From Nocardioides pinisoli (GTDB lineage Bacteria; Actinomycetota; Actinomycetes; Propionibacteriales; Nocardioidaceae): a stretch of DNA of 64,000 nucleotides. A model generated the notes under the pieces. The model was given only the letters and a program-made list of their open reading frames with translations. It searched no databases and had not been told where the DNA came from. The stretch's first letter is position 1. Each line of letters begins with the position of its first letter. The translations under genes and the position numbers were made by a program. The stretch spans positions 372,001 to 436,000 of the forward strand of contig NZ_JANARS010000004.1 of NCBI RefSeq assembly GCF_024199985.1. The letters are read 5' to 3'. Positions 55,479 through 64,000 of the stretch are shown here, piece by piece.

Positions 55479-57614
55479 ATGTCGCTCAAGCTGCATCACC
55501 TCGGCCGAACCGCTGCCGCACACCCCTGGCGCACCATCTGCGCCTGGCTCGTGCTCGCGGGCGCCGTCTTCGCCCTCGCCGCCGGCCTCGGCGGCACCCC
55601 GCAGGAGAACTGGGACATCCCCGGGGCTCGCGCCCAGGTCGGTGTCGACCAGCTCCGCGAGCACACCCCCGGCGCCGGCAACGCCACCGCCACGGTCGTC
55701 GTCCACGACCGCGACGGGGCGCCGCTGCCGGCCGACATGCTGAAGCCGCTCGCCGACCGGCTGGGCGCGCTGGACCACGTCGTCTCGGTCTCGCCGCCGC
55801 GCGCGAGCGCGGACGCGGACACCGCCCTGCTCACCGTCTCCTACGACGTGCCCGTCACCCACCGCGACCTCTACCAGGACGTCGAGCCGCTCGAGAGCGC
55901 CATCGCGCCCACCGAGGAGGCGGGCTTCCAGGTCGAGCTCGGCGGCGACCTGCCCGAGACCGCCGCAGCACCGATGCGGGGCACCGGCGAGCTCATCGGC
56001 ATCGTGGCCGCGCTGCTCATCCTCGTGCTCGCCTTCGGCTCGGTCATCGGGGCCGGGCTGCCCGTCGTCGTCGCGCTCGGCGGCCTGGCGGTCGGTTCCG
56101 CCGGGATCACGCTGCTGGCCGCAACCATGGACGTCAGCACCTCGGCTCCGATGGTGGCCTCGATGGTCGCGCTCGGCGTGGGCATCGACTACGCCCTGCT
56201 GCTGGTCACGCGCTTCACCGAGTTCCTCGCCGCGGGGCACGAGAAGACCGAGGCCGCCGGCCGCGCCGTCGCCACCGCGGGGCGCTCTGTGGTCTTCGCC
56301 TCCGCGACCGTGCTGATCTCGCTGCTCGGCCTGCGCCTCGCGGGCCTGCCGACCTACGACGCCTTCGGGTTCGCCACCGCCATCGCCGTGGTCGCGGTCG
56401 CCTCCGCAGCGCTGACCCTCGTGCCGGCCCTGTGCGGCCTGCTCGGTCGGCGGCTGCTGCCGCGCAAGGTACGACGCGCCCGCGGCACCGTCGGCAGTCC
56501 CCTCATGGAGCGGTGGGCCACCCGCGTCGGCCGTCGCCCGGTCGCGTGGGCCTTGCTGGCCACCACGGTGATGCTCACCCTGGCCGCCCCGGCGCTGGCG
56601 ATGCGCACCTGGCCCCAGGACGCGTCGGCCCAGTCGTCCGAGCTGACCACCCGCCGCGCCCACGACCTGGTCGCCGACGAGTACGGGCCGGGCGCCAACG
56701 GCCCGATCCTGTTCGTCGTCACCGCGTCGAAGGTCTCCGAGGCCGAGACCGAGTCGCTCGCCGCGTCCATCGGCGGCCGCGACGACATGGCCACGGTCAC
56801 GCCGGTCACTGCGTCGCCCGACGGAGCCCTGCGCATCTTCTCCGCCGAACCGACCTTCGGTCCGACCGACGAGCGCACCACGGAACTGGTGGGCGACCTG
56901 CGCGCGGACGTCCCCGCGGGCGTCGAGGTCACCGGCACCACGCCCCTGTTCGCCGACATCGCCGACCTGCTCACCACCCGGTTGTGGCTGGTCGTCGGGT
57001 TCGTCGTCGGCATCTCGGTCCTGCTCCTGGGCCTGGTCTTCCGGTCGGTGGTCGTGCCGATCAAGGCAGCGGTGATGAACCTGCTGTCCATCGGCGCGGC
57101 CTACGGCGCCGTCACCGCGGTCTTCCAGTGGGGCTGGGGCGCCGAGCTCCTCGGCATCGACCACCCGATGCCGGTCTCGAGCTGGCTGCCGATCCTGCTG
57201 TTCGCCGTCCTGTTCGGCCTCTCGATGGACTACGAGGTCTTCCTGCTCTCACGGGTCCGCGAGGAGTGGCTGGACTCCGGTGACGCCCGGGAGTCGGTCG
57301 TGCGCGGCCTCTCCCACACGGGACGGGTCATCTCCGCGGCCGCCGCGATCATGGTCGCCGTCTTCCTCGGCTTCGCCTCGGAGGTCGACGTCGTGGTCAA
57401 GCAGCTCGGGCTCGGCATGGCCGTCGCGGTCGCTCTCGACGCCACGGTCGTCCGGATGGTCCTGGTGCCCGCCACCATGACCCTCCTCGGTCGCCACAAC
57501 TGGTGGCTGCCGGCCTGGATCGACCGCATGCTGCCGACCGTCCGCGTCGACGTGACCGACCTCGACGACGAGCTCGACGAGCTCGCCCCCACCCGCACGC
57601 CGGTCGGCGTGTGA
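55479..57614 (+). CDS. MMPL family transporter
   Basis: 711 residues from the ATG at 55479, with GTGAGGA 8 bases upstream. It has the twelve-helix RND architecture: helix 1 (TICAWLVLAGAVFALAA), an extracellular domain of ~130 residues, helices 2-6 with GVGIDYALLLVTRF (the proton-relay Asp-Tyr motif), a second extracellular domain, and helices 8-12 with LFGLSMDYEVFLLSRVREE. MMPL proteins export lipids, siderophores or drugs. It follows the iron-linked fusion gene by 97 bases and may export its product (inference). Confidence 0.94.
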   Translation: MSLKLHHLGRTAAAHPWRTICAWLVLAGAVFALAAGLGGTPQENWDIPGARAQVGVDQLREHTPGAGNATATVVVHDRDGAPLPADMLKPLADRLGALDHVVSVSPPRASADADTALLTVSYDVPVTHRDLYQDVEPLESAIAPTEEAGFQVELGGDLPETAAAPMRGTGELIGIVAALLILVLAFGSVIGAGLPVVVALGGLAVGSAGITLLAATMDVSTSAPMVASMVALGVGIDYALLLVTRFTEFLAAGHEKTEAAGRAVATAGRSVVFASATVLISLLGLRLAGLPTYDAFGFATAIAVVAVASAALTLVPALCGLLGRRLLPRKVRRARGTVGSPLMERWATRVGRRPVAWALLATTVMLTLAAPALAMRTWPQDASAQSSELTTRRAHDLVADEYGPGANGPILFVVTASKVSEAETESLAASIGGRDDMATVTPVTASPDGALRIFSAEPTFGPTDERTTELVGDLRADVPAGVEVTGTTPLFADIADLLTTRLWLVVGFVVGISVLLLGLVFRSVVVPIKAAVMNLLSIGAAYGAVTAVFQWGWGAELLGIDHPMPVSSWLPILLFAVLFGLSMDYEVFLLSRVREEWLDSGDARESVVRGLSHTGRVISAAAAIMVAVFLGFASEVDVVVKQLGLGMAVAVALDATVVRMVLVPATMTLLGRHNWWLPAWIDRMLPTVRVDVTDLDDELDELAPTRTPVGV

Positions 57615-57645
57615 CCACCCACCACGTCCTTCGAAGGAGCACCCG

Positions 57646-58362
57646 ATGAGCACCACACACCACGACTGGCCGACACAGATCATGCTGGCGGGCCAGGCCG
57701 CAGCGCCCGAGGGCCCGGTCGACATGACCATGATGTACGTCATGCACCACGCCTTCCGGCGCGACCTGTCGATGCTGACCGAGGCCACCCGGGCCACGCC
57801 GGTCGACGACCGCACCGCGTGGCGGCTGCTCGCGCAGCGCTGGGCCGTCTTCCACGAGGCGCTGCACGGCCACCACACCGGCGAGGACGCCGCGCTGTGG
57901 CCGCTCCTGCTGGAGCGCGCCGAGGCGTCCGACCGGCAGACCCTGCTCGACATGGAGGCCGAGCACGCGGAGGTCGACCCGCTGCTCGAGGCCTGCAGCC
58001 AGGGCTTCGCCCGGCTCGCCGGGCACGCGGACGACGACGCCCGGGCGGCGCTGGCGGTGCGGCTCGCCGCCACCCGCGAGTGCCTCGCGCGACACCTCCG
58101 GCACGAGGAGACCGAGGCGATCGCGATCATCCAGCGGGTGCTCACCCAGGCCGACTGGGACCGGCTCGAGGAGGAGGAGTTCAAGGACGACCTGACCTTC
58201 GCCAAGATCGTCCGGGTGGTGCCCTGGGCAGCCTCGGACCTCCCCCGCGAGGTGCTCGACGGGGTCTTCGCGACGAGCGAGCCCGGCTTCAAGGTCATCT
58301 GGCTGCTGACCCGGCGGCGGTTCGCCCGCCGCCAGGCCCGCGCGTTCCGCCACGTGGCCTAG
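57646..58362 (+). CDS. Hemerythrin-domain (HHE) protein
   Basis: 238 residues from the ATG at 57646, with GAAGGAG upstream. The HHE four-helix bundle provides diiron ligands: His35 (MHHAFRRD), His76/77 and Glu80 (HGHHTGED), His107 (EAEHAEVD), His150 and Glu154 (HLRHEETE). The C-terminal ~60 residues carry basic and Trp-containing helices. It may bind O2, NO or iron. It lies 31 bases downstream of MMPL and is probably co-transcribed. The stop directly abuts the stop of the convergent regulator gene. Confidence 0.9.
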   Translation: MSTTHHDWPTQIMLAGQAAAPEGPVDMTMMYVMHHAFRRDLSMLTEATRATPVDDRTAWRLLAQRWAVFHEALHGHHTGEDAALWPLLLERAEASDRQTLLDMEAEHAEVDPLLEACSQGFARLAGHADDDARAALAVRLAATRECLARHLRHEETEAIAIIQRVLTQADWDRLEEEEFKDDLTFAKIVRVVPWAASDLPREVLDGVFATSEPGFKVIWLLTRRRFARRQARAFRHVA

Positions 58363-61300
58363 CTAGAAGCCGAGCTCCGAGCGCACCGCGGCGAACCACT
58401 CACCGGCGAGCGTGAGCTCCCACTCCGCGCACAGGCGGACGGCGTCGTCCGCGTGCCGGGTGGCGAGCTCGCGCTCGCCGGTGGCGTGCGCGGCCATCGC
58501 CAGGAAGTGGTCGACGAGCCCGACGATGGTGCCCGAGCCACCGGCGGCCGGCATCCCGGCGTACGGTGCCAGGCGCTCGTAGGCGACCGCCGCCACCTCC
58601 GGCACCCCGGCCCGCAGGGACGCCTCGGCCGCCAACGCGAGCGTCAACGGGGAGAACCACCAGTCGGCCGAGAGCTCGGGCATCCCGACGTGCAGCCGGG
58701 CCCGTGCCTCGTCGAGCCGGCCGCCGCGCGCGAGCACCAGCGCGACGGACGCGTCCGTGGGGAGCACCTGCATCTGTGCCAGCGCGTCGACCATGCCCAG
58801 CAGCTCCTCGTCGCGACGTCCCCACACGAGCTCCATGAGGACCGCACCCAGCACGGCGTCGCCGGCCTGCGGGACCGCCACCCGCTCGGACATCGCGACC
58901 ATGTCGGCGAGCAGCGTGCGGACCGTGTCGAGCTCGCCGCGCATGGCCCGCCAGGGGATCTCGAGGCCGTCGCAGAAGAGGCGTACGAACAGCTGCCGGA
59001 CCGCGGTCGCGCGGGCGCGGGTGTCCTCGACCTGCTCGAGGAGACCCTCCACCCGTCCCGACTCGGAAGCGGCCGAGGCCCGCTGGGCGAGGGCCACGCA
59101 CAGCGAGACAGCGTCGCCGAGCCTGTGGGCGAGCTCGACCGCCTCACCGGCGAGGGCGTGGCGCTGGTGGGCGGTGGCCGGGCTCCACAGGCTCATCGGC
59201 ACCGTCAGCAGGGTGTCGAGGAGCACCTCGTCGTCGCCGAGCCGACGCGCCATCGCGAGGGCCTGCTCGCTGAGCGCCTCCCGCTCCTGGACCGAGGACT
59301 GGTAGTAGATCTCCGTCGCCAGCGCGCTCATCGCGCGGCAGCGGGCCACGCCGTCACCGGGAGGCAGCGCGTCGAGGCAGCGGCGGAGGATCGCGATCAC
59401 GTGCTCGTCGACCTGCCCCCACACCCCCGTCTGCCACAGCGCCTTGGTGACCAGGAGCCCGATCGCGCGCAGCTCGCGCTCCACGTCGCCCTCGACGAGC
59501 GCCAGCGCCCGGTGGACCGTCCGGCGGAGCAGCACCAGCTCGTCGGTGAGCTGGTAGGCGCGGGCGAGCGCGCAGACCAGGTCGAACCGCTCCTCGCCGG
59601 TCGCCTCCGGGTCGGCCTCGAGGGCGTCGAGCCCGTCGGCGAGGAGCGCCACGGACTCGTCGTAGGCGAAGACCGCGTCGGCGGCCGCGGCGGCGGTGCG
59701 GGCGGCGCGCCAGGCCCGGCCGGCGTACGTCGGCCCGGCGGCCAGCCAGTGGCGCGCGACCTCGCTCTCGCGTCCGCCGACACCCTCGAGCATCTCGGCC
59801 GTGCGGGCGTGCATGCGCCCGCGCCGGCTCTGCGAGACCGCGGCGTAGCAGGTGTCGCGGACCAGGGCGTGCGCGAACCGGAACCGGTCCACGGCCGGCT
59901 CCGCGACGAGACCGGCGGCGAGAGCCGGCTCCAGTCGCTCCAGCACCTCCTCCTCGTCGAGGTCGAGCAGGGGGACGAGGGTCGCGAGGTCGAACTCGCG
60001 ACCGACCACGCAGCCGACGCGGAGCGCGGCGAGGGTGGGCTCGGGCAGCGCCGCGAGGCGCCTGCTGATCACGTCGTTGACGGCCGCGGGCGGGTGGTCC
60101 TCCGCGAGCAGCGCCGTCAGGTCGCCGCCCTCGCGCGCCAGCCGGGCGTACTCCACCAGGAAGAACGGGTTGCCGTCGGTGCGGGCGCGCAGGGCGTCCG
60201 CCTCGGCGGACGTCGGGGCCGCCTCGGCGACCGACGTGACCACCTCAGCGACCTCGACGGCGGTCAGGCCGGCCAGCTCCAGGCGCAGCGCATGGCGGCG
60301 GGCGAGCATGTCGGCCACGACGGCGAGCTGCCCGGTCGGCGCGGGCTGGTGCCGCCAGGTGCACACCACCATCAGTCCGCCGGACTCGGCCGTCTCGGTC
60401 AGCAGCCGCAGCACCCGCAGCGTCGACGTGTCGGCCCAGTGGAGGTCGTCGAGGACGAGCAGCAACGGTCGCTGCCGGGCCGACTCGAGGAGGGTGCCGG
60501 TGATCGCCTCCCAGGCCCGGAACCGCGCGGCGCCGTCATCGGCCCCGCTGTCGGAGGCGGGCAGCTCGGCCCCGAGGGCGGAGAGCACGGCGGCCCAGGG
60601 ATAGAGCGGCGGCGCGCCCTCGTCCTGCGAGCAGCGCCCCACCAGCACCTCCACGCCCTGGGCCCGGGCGACCGCCGCGAGCTCCGCGCACAGTCGGCTC
60701 TTGCCGATGCCGGGCTCCCCGGTGAGCGCCGCGAACGCCGGCGCCTCGGCCGACTGCTCCAGCAGGCCCACGAGGGCGGCCAGCTGGTCGTCGCGCCCCA
60801 CCAGGGGCAGGCCGCCCGGCGACCGTCGCGGGTCCGGGACCGGCGGCGGCCGGTCCGAGGCCGGCGGCGTGCTCGGGACCGGTCCGGCGGCGGGAGCCGA
60901 GCCGCGGCCGGACCACTCGAGCTCGGGATCCTGGCGCAGCACGGCGGTCTGCAGCCGACGCAGGTCGGCACCCGGCTCGAGCCCCAGCTCGTCGGCGAGG
61001 AGCTCGCGGACCCCGCGCAGGGCCTCGAGCGCGTCGGCCTGGCGGCCGGACCTCGCGAGCGCCAGCGCGCGGAGCCCCCAGAGGCGCTCGCGCAGCGGGT
61101 GCGTGGTCGTCAGCACCTCCAGCTCCGCCGCGACCGTGGCGTGGCGACCGAGGGCGAGCCCCGCCACGGCACGGTCCTCCAAGGCGATCGCGCGCAGCTC
61201 CTCCAGCCGGGCCCGCTCCGCCATCGCGGCCGGCGCGTCTCCGAGCTCGGCGAACGGCGTCCCGCGCCACAGCCCCAGCGCGTGCTGCAGCTGCTCCAGG

Positions 61301-61701
61301 AGCGGACCCGCCTCGGCGAGGGAGGGCTGCGGGAGCACGACCGTGCCGAGCACGGCGTGCGCACCGGACACGGCGGACTCGAACTCCCCCGAGTCGAGGT
61401 CTGCCTCCGGCAGCGCGAGCACGTAGCCACCGCCGCGGGTGATCAGCACCTCCGAGGGGCCGCGCAGGGCACGCCCGGGCTCCAGTGCGCGCCGCAGCCG
61501 GGCGACGTACCCCTGCAGAGTGGCCGTCAGGGCGGTCGGCGGCGCGTCGGACCAGACCAGGTCGACGATCGTGTCGACCGGCACCGGTCGACCGCGGTGG
61601 AGCGCGAGGGCGGCCAGCAGGGCGCGCTGCTTGCGCGAGCCGAGGTCCACCGCCGCGCCCTCGCGGCTGGCCTCGGCCTCTCCCAGGATCGCCACCCGCA
61701 C
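58363..61701 (-). CDS. SARP/AfsR-type regulator with AAA ATPase and TPR region
   Basis: 1112 residues. Domains in order are a winged-helix effector (1-97, [18 protein letters not shown] and [13 protein letters not shown]), a bacterial transcriptional activator domain (100-255), an AAA/NTPase domain with Walker A GEPGIGKS (328-335) and Walker [13 protein letters not shown], and a long alpha-helical TPR-like C-terminus. The protein lacks the LuxR helix-turn-helix found at the C-terminus of LAL-type relatives. Such proteins activate secondary-metabolism or stress genes on ATP or ligand binding. The target is unknown. It is convergent with the hemerythrin gene. Confidence 0.93.
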   Translation of the reverse strand: MRVAILGEAEASREGAAVDLGSRKQRALLAALALHRGRPVPVDTIVDLVWSDAPPTALTATLQGYVARLRRALEPGRALRGPSEVLITRGGGYVLALPEADLDSGEFESAVSGAHAVLGTVVLPQPSLAEAGPLLEQLQHALGLWRGTPFAELGDAPAAMAERARLEELRAIALEDRAVAGLALGRHATVAAELEVLTTTHPLRERLWGLRALALARSGRQADALEALRGVRELLADELGLEPGADLRRLQTAVLRQDPELEWSGRGSAPAAGPVPSTPPASDRPPPVPDPRRSPGGLPLVGRDDQLAALVGLLEQSAEAPAFAALTGEPGIGKSRLCAELAAVARAQGVEVLVGRCSQDEGAPPLYPWAAVLSALGAELPASDSGADDGAARFRAWEAITGTLLESARQRPLLLVLDDLHWADTSTLRVLRLLTETAESGGLMVVCTWRHQPAPTGQLAVVADMLARRHALRLELAGLTAVEVAEVVTSVAEAAPTSAEADALRARTDGNPFFLVEYARLAREGGDLTALLAEDHPPAAVNDVISRRLAALPEPTLAALRVGCVVGREFDLATLVPLLDLDEEEVLERLEPALAAGLVAEPAVDRFRFAHALVRDTCYAAVSQSRRGRMHARTAEMLEGVGGRESEVARHWLAAGPTYAGRAWRAARTAAAAADAVFAYDESVALLADGLDALEADPEATGEERFDLVCALARAYQLTDELVLLRRTVHRALALVEGDVERELRAIGLLVTKALWQTGVWGQVDEHVIAILRRCLDALPPGDGVARCRAMSALATEIYYQSSVQEREALSEQALAMARRLGDDEVLLDTLLTVPMSLWSPATAHQRHALAGEAVELAHRLGDAVSLCVALAQRASAASESGRVEGLLEQVEDTRARATAVRQLFVRLFCDGLEIPWRAMRGELDTVRTLLADMVAMSERVAVPQAGDAVLGAVLMELVWGRRDEELLGMVDALAQMQVLPTDASVALVLARGGRLDEARARLHVGMPELSADWWFSPLTLALAAEASLRAGVPEVAAVAYERLAPYAGMPAAGGSGTIVGLVDHFLAMAAHATGERELATRHADDAVRLCAEWELTLAGEWFAAVRSELGF

Positions 61702-61769
61702 GAGCGCACCCTATGGCGCCGGTGGGACGGGAGGCGAGAGGAATCCGGACGAGCGATACCCTGCCAACC

Positions 61770-63563
61770 GTGCCTGAGACGACTCCCCTCCAGAAGGTCC
61801 TCATCGCCAACCGCGGCGAGATCGCCGTCCGCGTCATCCGCGCCTGCAAGGACGCCGGCATCGGCTCCGTCGCCGTGTACGCCGACCCGGACCGCGACGC
61901 CCTCTTCGTACGCCTCGCCGACGAGGCCCACTCCCTCGGCGGCGCCACCCCCGCGGAGTCCTACCTCGACATCGCGAAGATCATCGCGATCGCCGAGAAG
62001 TCCGGCGCCGACTCCGTCCACCCGGGCTACGGGTTCCTCGCCGAGAACGCCGAGTTCGCCCAGGCCGTCATCGACGCCGGGCTGATCTGGATCGGTCCCC
62101 CGCCGGCCGCGATCGAGGCGCTGGGCGACAAGGCCCGGGCCAAGCACATCGCCGACAAGGCCAACGCTCCCCTCGCCCCGGGCACCAAGGACCCGGTCAA
62201 GGATGCCGACGAGGTCGTCGCCTTCGCCGAGGCCAACGGCCTGCCGGTCGCGATCAAGGCCGTCTTCGGCGGCGGCGGCCGCGGCCTCAAGGTCGCCCGC
62301 ACGCTCGAGGAGATCCCCGACGCCTACGAGTCCGCGGTCCGCGAGGCCGTCACCGCGTTCGGTCGCGGCGAGTGCCTGGTCGAGAAGTTCCTCGACAAGC
62401 CGCGCCACGTCGAGACCCAGTGCCTGGCCGACCAGCACGGCAACGTCGTGGTCGTCTCGACCCGCGACTGCTCGCTGCAGCGCCGCAACCAGAAGCTCGT
62501 CGAGGAGGCGCCCGCGCCGTTCCTCACCGACGAGCAGCGCACCGAGCTCTACGAGTCGTCCAAGCGCATCCTGACCGAGGCCGGCTACCACGGCGCCGGC
62601 ACCTGCGAGTTCCTCGTCGCCCAGGACGGCACCATCTCCTTCCTCGAGGTCAACACCCGCCTGCAGGTCGAGCACTGCGTCTCCGAGGAGGTCACCGGCA
62701 TCGACCTCGTGCGCGAGATGTTCCGCATCGCCGCCGGCGAGGAGCTCGGCTACGGCGACCCCGAGATCCGCGGCCACTCCATCGAGTTCCGCATCAACGC
62801 CGAGGACGGCGGGCGCAACTTCATGCCCGCCCCCGGCACCCTGACGCGCTGGCACGCACCGGCCGGCCCCGGCGTACGGCTCGACGGCGGCTACGACCAG
62901 GGCGAGACCATCCCCGGCTCCTTCGACTCCCTCATCGCCAAGCTGATCGTCACCGGCAAGGACCGCACCCAGGCGCTCGAGCGCTCGCGCCGCGCGCTCG
63001 ACGAGTTCGTCGTCGACGGCATGCCCACCGTCATCCCGTTCCACCGCGCGGTCGTCTCCGACCCGGCCTACGTCGGCGCCTCCACCCCCACCGGCGAGGG
63101 CGAGTTCACCGTCTACACCCAGTGGATCGAGACCGAGTTCGACAACCAGATCGAGCCCTACGCCGGCGAGCACGGCGAGGCCGAGGACGACGGCGAGCGG
63201 CAGAAGGTCACCGTCGAGGTCGGTGGCCGCCGCCTCGAGGTCGTGCTGCCCGCCGGGCTCGGCGGACTGTCCACGTCCGGCGGAGGCGGGACGAACGGTG
63301 CGAAGAAGGCCAAGCGCTCGGCGAAGAAGGCCGGCGCCGCGGCCTCCGGCGACTCCGTCACCTCCCCGATGCAGGGCACGATCGTGAAGGTGGTCGTCGA
63401 GGAGGGCCAGGACGTCGCCGAGGGCGACACCATCGTGGTCATGGAGGCCATGAAGATGGAGCAGCCCCTCAAGGCCCACAAGTCCGGCACCGTCGCCGGG
63501 CTGCAGGCCGAGGTCGGCGCCACCGTCACCAACGGTGCCGTGATCTGCGAGATCACGGGCTGA
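61770..63563 (+). CDS. accA3: Acetyl/propionyl-CoA carboxylase alpha subunit (biotin carboxylase + BCCP)
   Basis: 597 residues from the GTG at 61770. TACCCT (61757-61762) is 7 bases upstream. The biotin carboxylase domain (1-450) has [36 protein letters not shown] (ATP-grasp glycine loop), [20 protein letters not shown] and [13 protein letters not shown]. The C-terminal carrier domain has the biotinylation site EAMKM with Lys562, after an Ala/Lys-rich linker. It carboxylates biotin for the beta subunit (32756) and is a substrate of BirA (31939). It is the shared alpha subunit of actinobacterial acyl-CoA carboxylases. Confidence 0.96.
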   Translation: MPETTPLQKVLIANRGEIAVRVIRACKDAGIGSVAVYADPDRDALFVRLADEAHSLGGATPAESYLDIAKIIAIAEKSGADSVHPGYGFLAENAEFAQAVIDAGLIWIGPPPAAIEALGDKARAKHIADKANAPLAPGTKDPVKDADEVVAFAEANGLPVAIKAVFGGGGRGLKVARTLEEIPDAYESAVREAVTAFGRGECLVEKFLDKPRHVETQCLADQHGNVVVVSTRDCSLQRRNQKLVEEAPAPFLTDEQRTELYESSKRILTEAGYHGAGTCEFLVAQDGTISFLEVNTRLQVEHCVSEEVTGIDLVREMFRIAAGEELGYGDPEIRGHSIEFRINAEDGGRNFMPAPGTLTRWHAPAGPGVRLDGGYDQGETIPGSFDSLIAKLIVTGKDRTQALERSRRALDEFVVDGMPTVIPFHRAVVSDPAYVGASTPTGEGEFTVYTQWIETEFDNQIEPYAGEHGEAEDDGERQKVTVEVGGRRLEVVLPAGLGGLSTSGGGGTNGAKKAKRSAKKAGAAASGDSVTSPMQGTIVKVVVEEGQDVAEGDTIVVMEAMKMEQPLKAHKSGTVAGLQAEVGATVTNGAVICEITG

Positions 63564-63570
63564 CGCCTAC

Positions 63571-63620
63571 CGGACGTCATGGGAATGCCCGGTTCGCACC
63601 GGCGATTCCCATGACGTCCG
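63571..63620. terminator. Long hairpin 3' of accA3
   Basis: CGGACGTCATGGGAAT (63571-63586) and ATTCCCATGACGTCCG (63605-63620) form a perfect 16-bp stem. The 18-base loop contains a second stem, CCGGT (63589-63593) with ACCGG (63598-63602) around TCGC. There is no U-tract. It starts 7 bases after the accA3 stop and would be a strong terminator or mRNA-stabilising hairpin. Confidence 0.8.
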
Positions 63621-63674
63621 TCGCCATCGCCGCTTAGAGAGCAAGCGCTCACTATCTATGTAACACTTGCCCGC

Positions 63675-64000
63675 ATGACAGCCACAGAGCGCCGGACGCA
63701 GGCGCAGCGCCGCGAGGGCACCATCGGTGCGCTGCTCGAGGCGACGGTGACGTGCCTGACGGAGCGGGGGTACGCCGCCACCTCGACCGCCGCTGTCTGC
63801 GCGGAGGCGGGCGTCAGCCAGGGGGCGCTCTTCCGGCACTTCCCGACCCGGCAGGCGCTGCTGGTGGCCACCGCCGAGCACGTGGCCACCCGCAACGTCG
63901 CGGCGTTCCGCGCCACGACCGGGGGCGCGGCGGTCGACTCCGTCGACGACGTGGCGGACGTCCTCGCCCACCTCCGCCAGGCGGTGCTCTCCCCCACCAA
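63675..64000 (+). CDS. TetR family transcriptional regulator, partial (N-terminal part)
   Basis: The window ends inside this gene; 108 codons from the ATG at 63675 are visible. The helix-turn-helix is TQAQRREGTIGALLEATVTCL then YAATSTAAVCAEAGVSQGALFRHFPTRQALL, the standard TetR pattern. The upstream region holds GAGC-AAGC-GCTC (63639-63650), a weak inverted repeat that might be its own operator. The ligand and targets are unknown. It lies immediately after the accA3 hairpin. Confidence 0.92.
   Translation, partial: MTATERRTQAQRREGTIGALLEATVTCLTERGYAATSTAAVCAEAGVSQGALFRHFPTRQALLVATAEHVATRNVAAFRATTGGAAVDSVDDVADVLAHLRQAVLSPT

Overview
The window is about 70% GC or more, uses GTG starts freely, and packs genes with 4-base ATGA/GTGA stop-start overlaps. 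It carries actinobacterial gene types: galactofuranosyltransferases with UDP-galactopyranose mutase, an acyl-CoA carboxylase with epsilon subunit, DUF222/13E12-type HNH proteins, a LexA box of the mycobacterial type and a DtxR/IdeR iron box. Together these point to a chromosomal segment of a Nocardioides-like actinomycete (inference from gene content). I found no rRNA, tRNA, CRISPR array or insertion sequence.

Layout. 1-7181 (minus strand) is a cell-wall galactan cluster: an LCP ligase, two family-2 glycosyltransferases, glf, a GlfT2-like polymerase and the start of a Wzm-type export permease. A thioesterase and a second LCP gene follow in divergent orientation. 9031-12270 is a patch of lower GC with a small orphan ORF, an MFS transporter and a DUF1028 protein; it may have been acquired by transfer. 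12283-13743 is a DUF222/HNH gene whose promoter carries a LexA box. 13975-15113 is a PadR regulator plus DUF1707 membrane protein behind a perfect palindrome. 15157-19028 is a copper module (membrane protein, YcnI, CopC-CopD fusion, convergent lipoprotein). 19063-25481 holds stress and metabolic genes: dienelactone hydrolase, universal stress protein, FMN-binding protein, a small Cys-rich peptide with a membrane partner, acyl-CoA dehydrogenase, thioredoxin, CoA-binding protein and a phosphotransferase. 25478-34593 is housekeeping: an oxidoreductase, lhgO, arfB, purE, purK, an orphan winged-helix protein, an adenylate cyclase, a PH-domain protein, birA, and accD with epsilon. 34719-40876 has a secreted Ig-like protein, an AbiEi/DUF559-type gene lying between two near-identical 50-bp palindromic repeats, a DUF885 protein, maf, a CDP-alcohol phosphatidyltransferase and a YqaA-like protein. 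40892-45155 (minus) is an ABC exporter with a NarL-type two-component system. 45237-48988 has a methyltransferase, a damaged DUF222/HNH gene, ynfA and an acyl-CoA dehydrogenase.

49136-55381 is the most interesting block. An iron-box promoter drives an Fe3+-type ABC importer (fbpABC-like), whose last gene overlaps by 4 bases an 868-residue fusion of adenylation domain, carrier-protein domain and membrane acyltransferase. An MMPL transporter and a hemerythrin-domain protein follow, then a convergent SARP/AAA regulator, accA3 with a long 3' hairpin, and the start of a TetR gene at the window edge.

Many genes here start 6-8 bases after a TAnnnT element, so leaderless transcripts are probably common. 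Starts were chosen using such elements, Shine-Dalgarno sequences and stop-start overlaps.
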